Of a stretch of 8,040 nt of DNA, positions 6,662-8,040 are shown piece after piece. The DNA comes from SAR92 clade bacterium (GTDB lineage Bacteria; Pseudomonadota; Gammaproteobacteria; Pseudomonadales; Porticoccaceae). The first letter of the stretch is position 1, and every line of letters begins with the position of its first letter. The stretch is from contig JABBBF010000057.1 in the NCBI GenBank assembly GCA_018607545.1, positions 1 to 8,040 of the forward strand, written 5' to 3'. The translations under genes and the position numbers were made by a program. The notes under the pieces are model-generated. The model was not told the origin of the DNA and made no database searches. It saw nothing but the letters and a program-made list of their open reading frames with translations.

Positions 6662-6686
6662 AACCAAGTGACTGCCTGAGCCGTTT

Positions 6687-7583
6687 ATGAAATATAGCCT
6701 TAGACAATTAGAAATCTTTCTCGCCATCGCCCGCTACCAGAATATATCCCGGGCAGCAGAGAACCTGCATATGTCCCAATCGGCCGCTAGCGCCGCCCTG
6801 CAAAATCTCGAACAGGGCTACAATATCAGCCTATTTAAGCGTATCGGCAAAAAGCTCGAACTTAACGAAGTGGGCAAAACACTGCGCAGCAAAGCAGAGA
6901 TTTTGGTTTCCCATGCCCATGAATTCGATGAAGCGCTTCAGGGTCACAATGAAATCGGTCATTTAACCGTAGGTGCCAGTTTTACCATAGGCAATCACCT
7001 CGCCGTTACCTATCTTGCAGGCTACCTTAGTGATCACCCGGAAGCCCAGGTAGATATCAATGTCGCCAACAGCCCTGATATCGTCGCCCAGGTGCTTAAT
7101 TTTGAGGTGGATATCGGGATGATTGAAGGTGAAATCAAGCATCGGGAATTGACGTTAATTCCCTGGCGAGAGGACAGCCTTGTTGTTTTTTGCAGTCCAG
7201 ATCACCCCCTGGCTAAAAAAACCAATCTTACCGACAATGATATAAAACAGGCTCGCTGGATACTCCGCGAACCAGAGTCTGGCGCACGACAAACCTTTAA
7301 TCGCGCGCTGGCAGGACTGATGCCTGACCTGGATGTCTATCTGGAATTTAAGCACAACGAAGCAATTAAAAAAGCCGTAGAAGCTGGCCTGGGCATTGGC
7401 TGCCTCTCAGAAATAGTTCTGCAAAATAATTTTAAAACTGGTGATCTGGTACCTTTGAGACTCCCAAAACGGGATATGAAGCGAACCTTTTATTTTGCTT
7501 TACCCAAAAACCGCGGTAAGACAACAGCTATTAATTGGTGGATGGAAGAGTGTAATCGTGAAATAAACCCAGAGCCCAAGTAA
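6687..7583 (+). CDS. LysR-family transcriptional regulator, YeiE/CysL-like
   Basis: 298 residues, standard LysR length. The winged helix-turn-helix spans about residues 3-60 (LRQLEIFLAIARY, then RAAENLHMSQSAASAALQNL with S30-x-S32 in the recognition helix). The effector domain follows from about residue 92, with the ASFTIGN segment (97-103), VDIGMIEGEI, ARWILREPESGAR and EAIKKAVEAGLGIGCLS. From memory this pattern is closest to E. coli YeiE and B. subtilis CysL, regulators tied to sulfite and sulfite reductase; it is less like CysB. Divergent placement from cysC-sat agrees with a sulfur-metabolism regulator, with a sulfite- or APS-like anion as a plausible effector (inference). No good Shine-Dalgarno precedes the ATG, suggesting low expression. 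The gene ends 29 bp from a convergent gene. Confidence 0.88.
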   Translation: MKYSLRQLEIFLAIARYQNISRAAENLHMSQSAASAALQNLEQGYNISLFKRIGKKLELNEVGKTLRSKAEILVSHAHEFDEALQGHNEIGHLTVGASFTIGNHLAVTYLAGYLSDHPEAQVDINVANSPDIVAQVLNFEVDIGMIEGEIKHRELTLIPWREDSLVVFCSPDHPLAKKTNLTDNDIKQARWILREPESGARQTFNRALAGLMPDLDVYLEFKHNEAIKKAVEAGLGIGCLSEIVLQNNFKTGDLVPLRLPKRDMKRTFYFALPKNRGKTTAINWWMEECNREINPEPK

Positions 7584-7612
7584 TGTCCCTTTTAGCTTGG
7601 TGGCCAGGGTGA

Positions 7613-8040
7613 TTAATATTGAACTGCTTCAAGATTGGGCAACAGGTTCTGCCACTTAACAATATGGTTTGATTTCTCTGCGGGCAACTCCCCAGAGCCC
7701 CCCGCTGCTATCAATACATCGCGGGGATCAAATAAATAGATCGGCTCAAGATCTTTTCGCGCCGTTGAGGGCTTAATACGCCGCTCAATATTATCCAGTA
7801 TCAATGGCTCTGAGGTTGGCGACGAAAAGTATGCCAACACTGTATGCGGGCGATTCAGGCCGTTTGATTTAACATAGCCAATTCGCATTTTGGCTAGATC
7901 AACGCCCATTTGATGGAGAGTAAACAGCTTAGCCACAGTGAAATCCTGACCGTCACCTGAGTGATTGACCAAAAACTCTAAAGGATCTGCTCGAGCATCA
8001 GTTTTATGCCAGCTATCCGTATCATTGACCCGGTGGGCAC
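7613..8040 (-). CDS. Transglutaminase-like cysteine peptidase (BTLCP/LapG-type), C-terminal part, catalytic Cys missing
   Basis: The frame is open to the window edge, so the N-terminus lies outside; 141 residues are visible. The TTG at 7970-7972 is internal: the frame continues upstream with DTDSWHKTDARADPLEF, matching the family's conserved approach to the active site. The family pattern GDCEDYAIAKYF is here GDGQDFTVAKLF: Cys is Gly and the next Glu is Gln. The catalytic His (RPHTVLAYF) and Asp (LILDN) remain, 17 residues apart as in LapG. LapG-type enzymes are periplasmic proteases that release surface adhesins; this protein would lack the nucleophile, so it is probably a pseudo-enzyme with a binding or structural role. 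No lapD-like GGDEF/EAL gene follows its 3' end. The family call is good, the function unknown. Confidence 0.75.
   Translation of the reverse strand, partial: AHRVNDTDSWHKTDARADPLEFLVNHSGDGQDFTVAKLFTLHQMGVDLAKMRIGYVKSNGLNRPHTVLAYFSSPTSEPLILDNIERRIKPSTARKDLEPIYLFDPRDVLIAAGGSGELPAEKSNHIVKWQNLLPNLEAVQY

Noticed and set aside
7576..7609. Possible terminator between the LysR gene and the convergent BTLCP gene (CCAAG...CTTGG, CCCT...AGGG)
   Set aside because: Stems of four to five pairs with large loops and no U tract; not convincing.
7970..7972. TTG as the start codon of the gene at the right edge
   Set aside because: The frame is open up to the window end and the residues upstream match the family, so this is an internal Leu codon of a longer protein.

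Overview
The window looks like a chromosomal segment of a marine-type gammaproteobacterium. I would guess a Cellvibrionales/Spongiibacteraceae/SAR92-like lineage, but this rests only on the style of the proteins and a moderate GC content. There is no rRNA, tRNA, CRISPR, insertion sequence or phage gene, and almost all of it is coding.

Left block (1-3689, + strand): a tightly packed run read as one operon. It holds the 3' end of a sulfatase with a C-terminal membrane anchor, a 392-residue glutathione S-transferase (GST) with an unexplained C-terminal extension, a Nu-class (YfcG-like) GST overlapping it by four bases, a crotonase-fold protein whose active site fits an enoyl-CoA isomerase better than a hydratase, and a classical short-chain dehydrogenase. 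Together they suggest a catabolic or detoxifying route for an organic sulfate ester or other electrophilic substrate. The substrate is unknown, and this is the most interesting hypothesis in the window.

Middle (3690-4678): a lone GTG-started gene for an exported protein with helical repeats of kinesin-light-chain TPR style. A -10-like box flanked by an imperfect dyad precedes it, and a strong bidirectional terminator separates it from the convergent sulfur genes.

Sulfur block (4679-7583): cysC (APS kinase) followed by sat (single-subunit ATP sulfurylase) on the - strand. These activate sulfate to APS and then PAPS. A divergent LysR-family regulator resembling YeiE/CysL lies on the + strand. 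The 123-bp divergent region holds an ATC-N9-GAT LysR box centred about 65 bp upstream of the inferred cysC transcription start, the classical activator position. This makes a self-consistent local regulatory circuit.

Right edge (7613-8040, - strand): the C-terminal part of a transglutaminase-like (BTLCP/LapG-type) protein. The catalytic cysteine is replaced by glycine while the catalytic His and Asp remain, suggesting a pseudo-protease.
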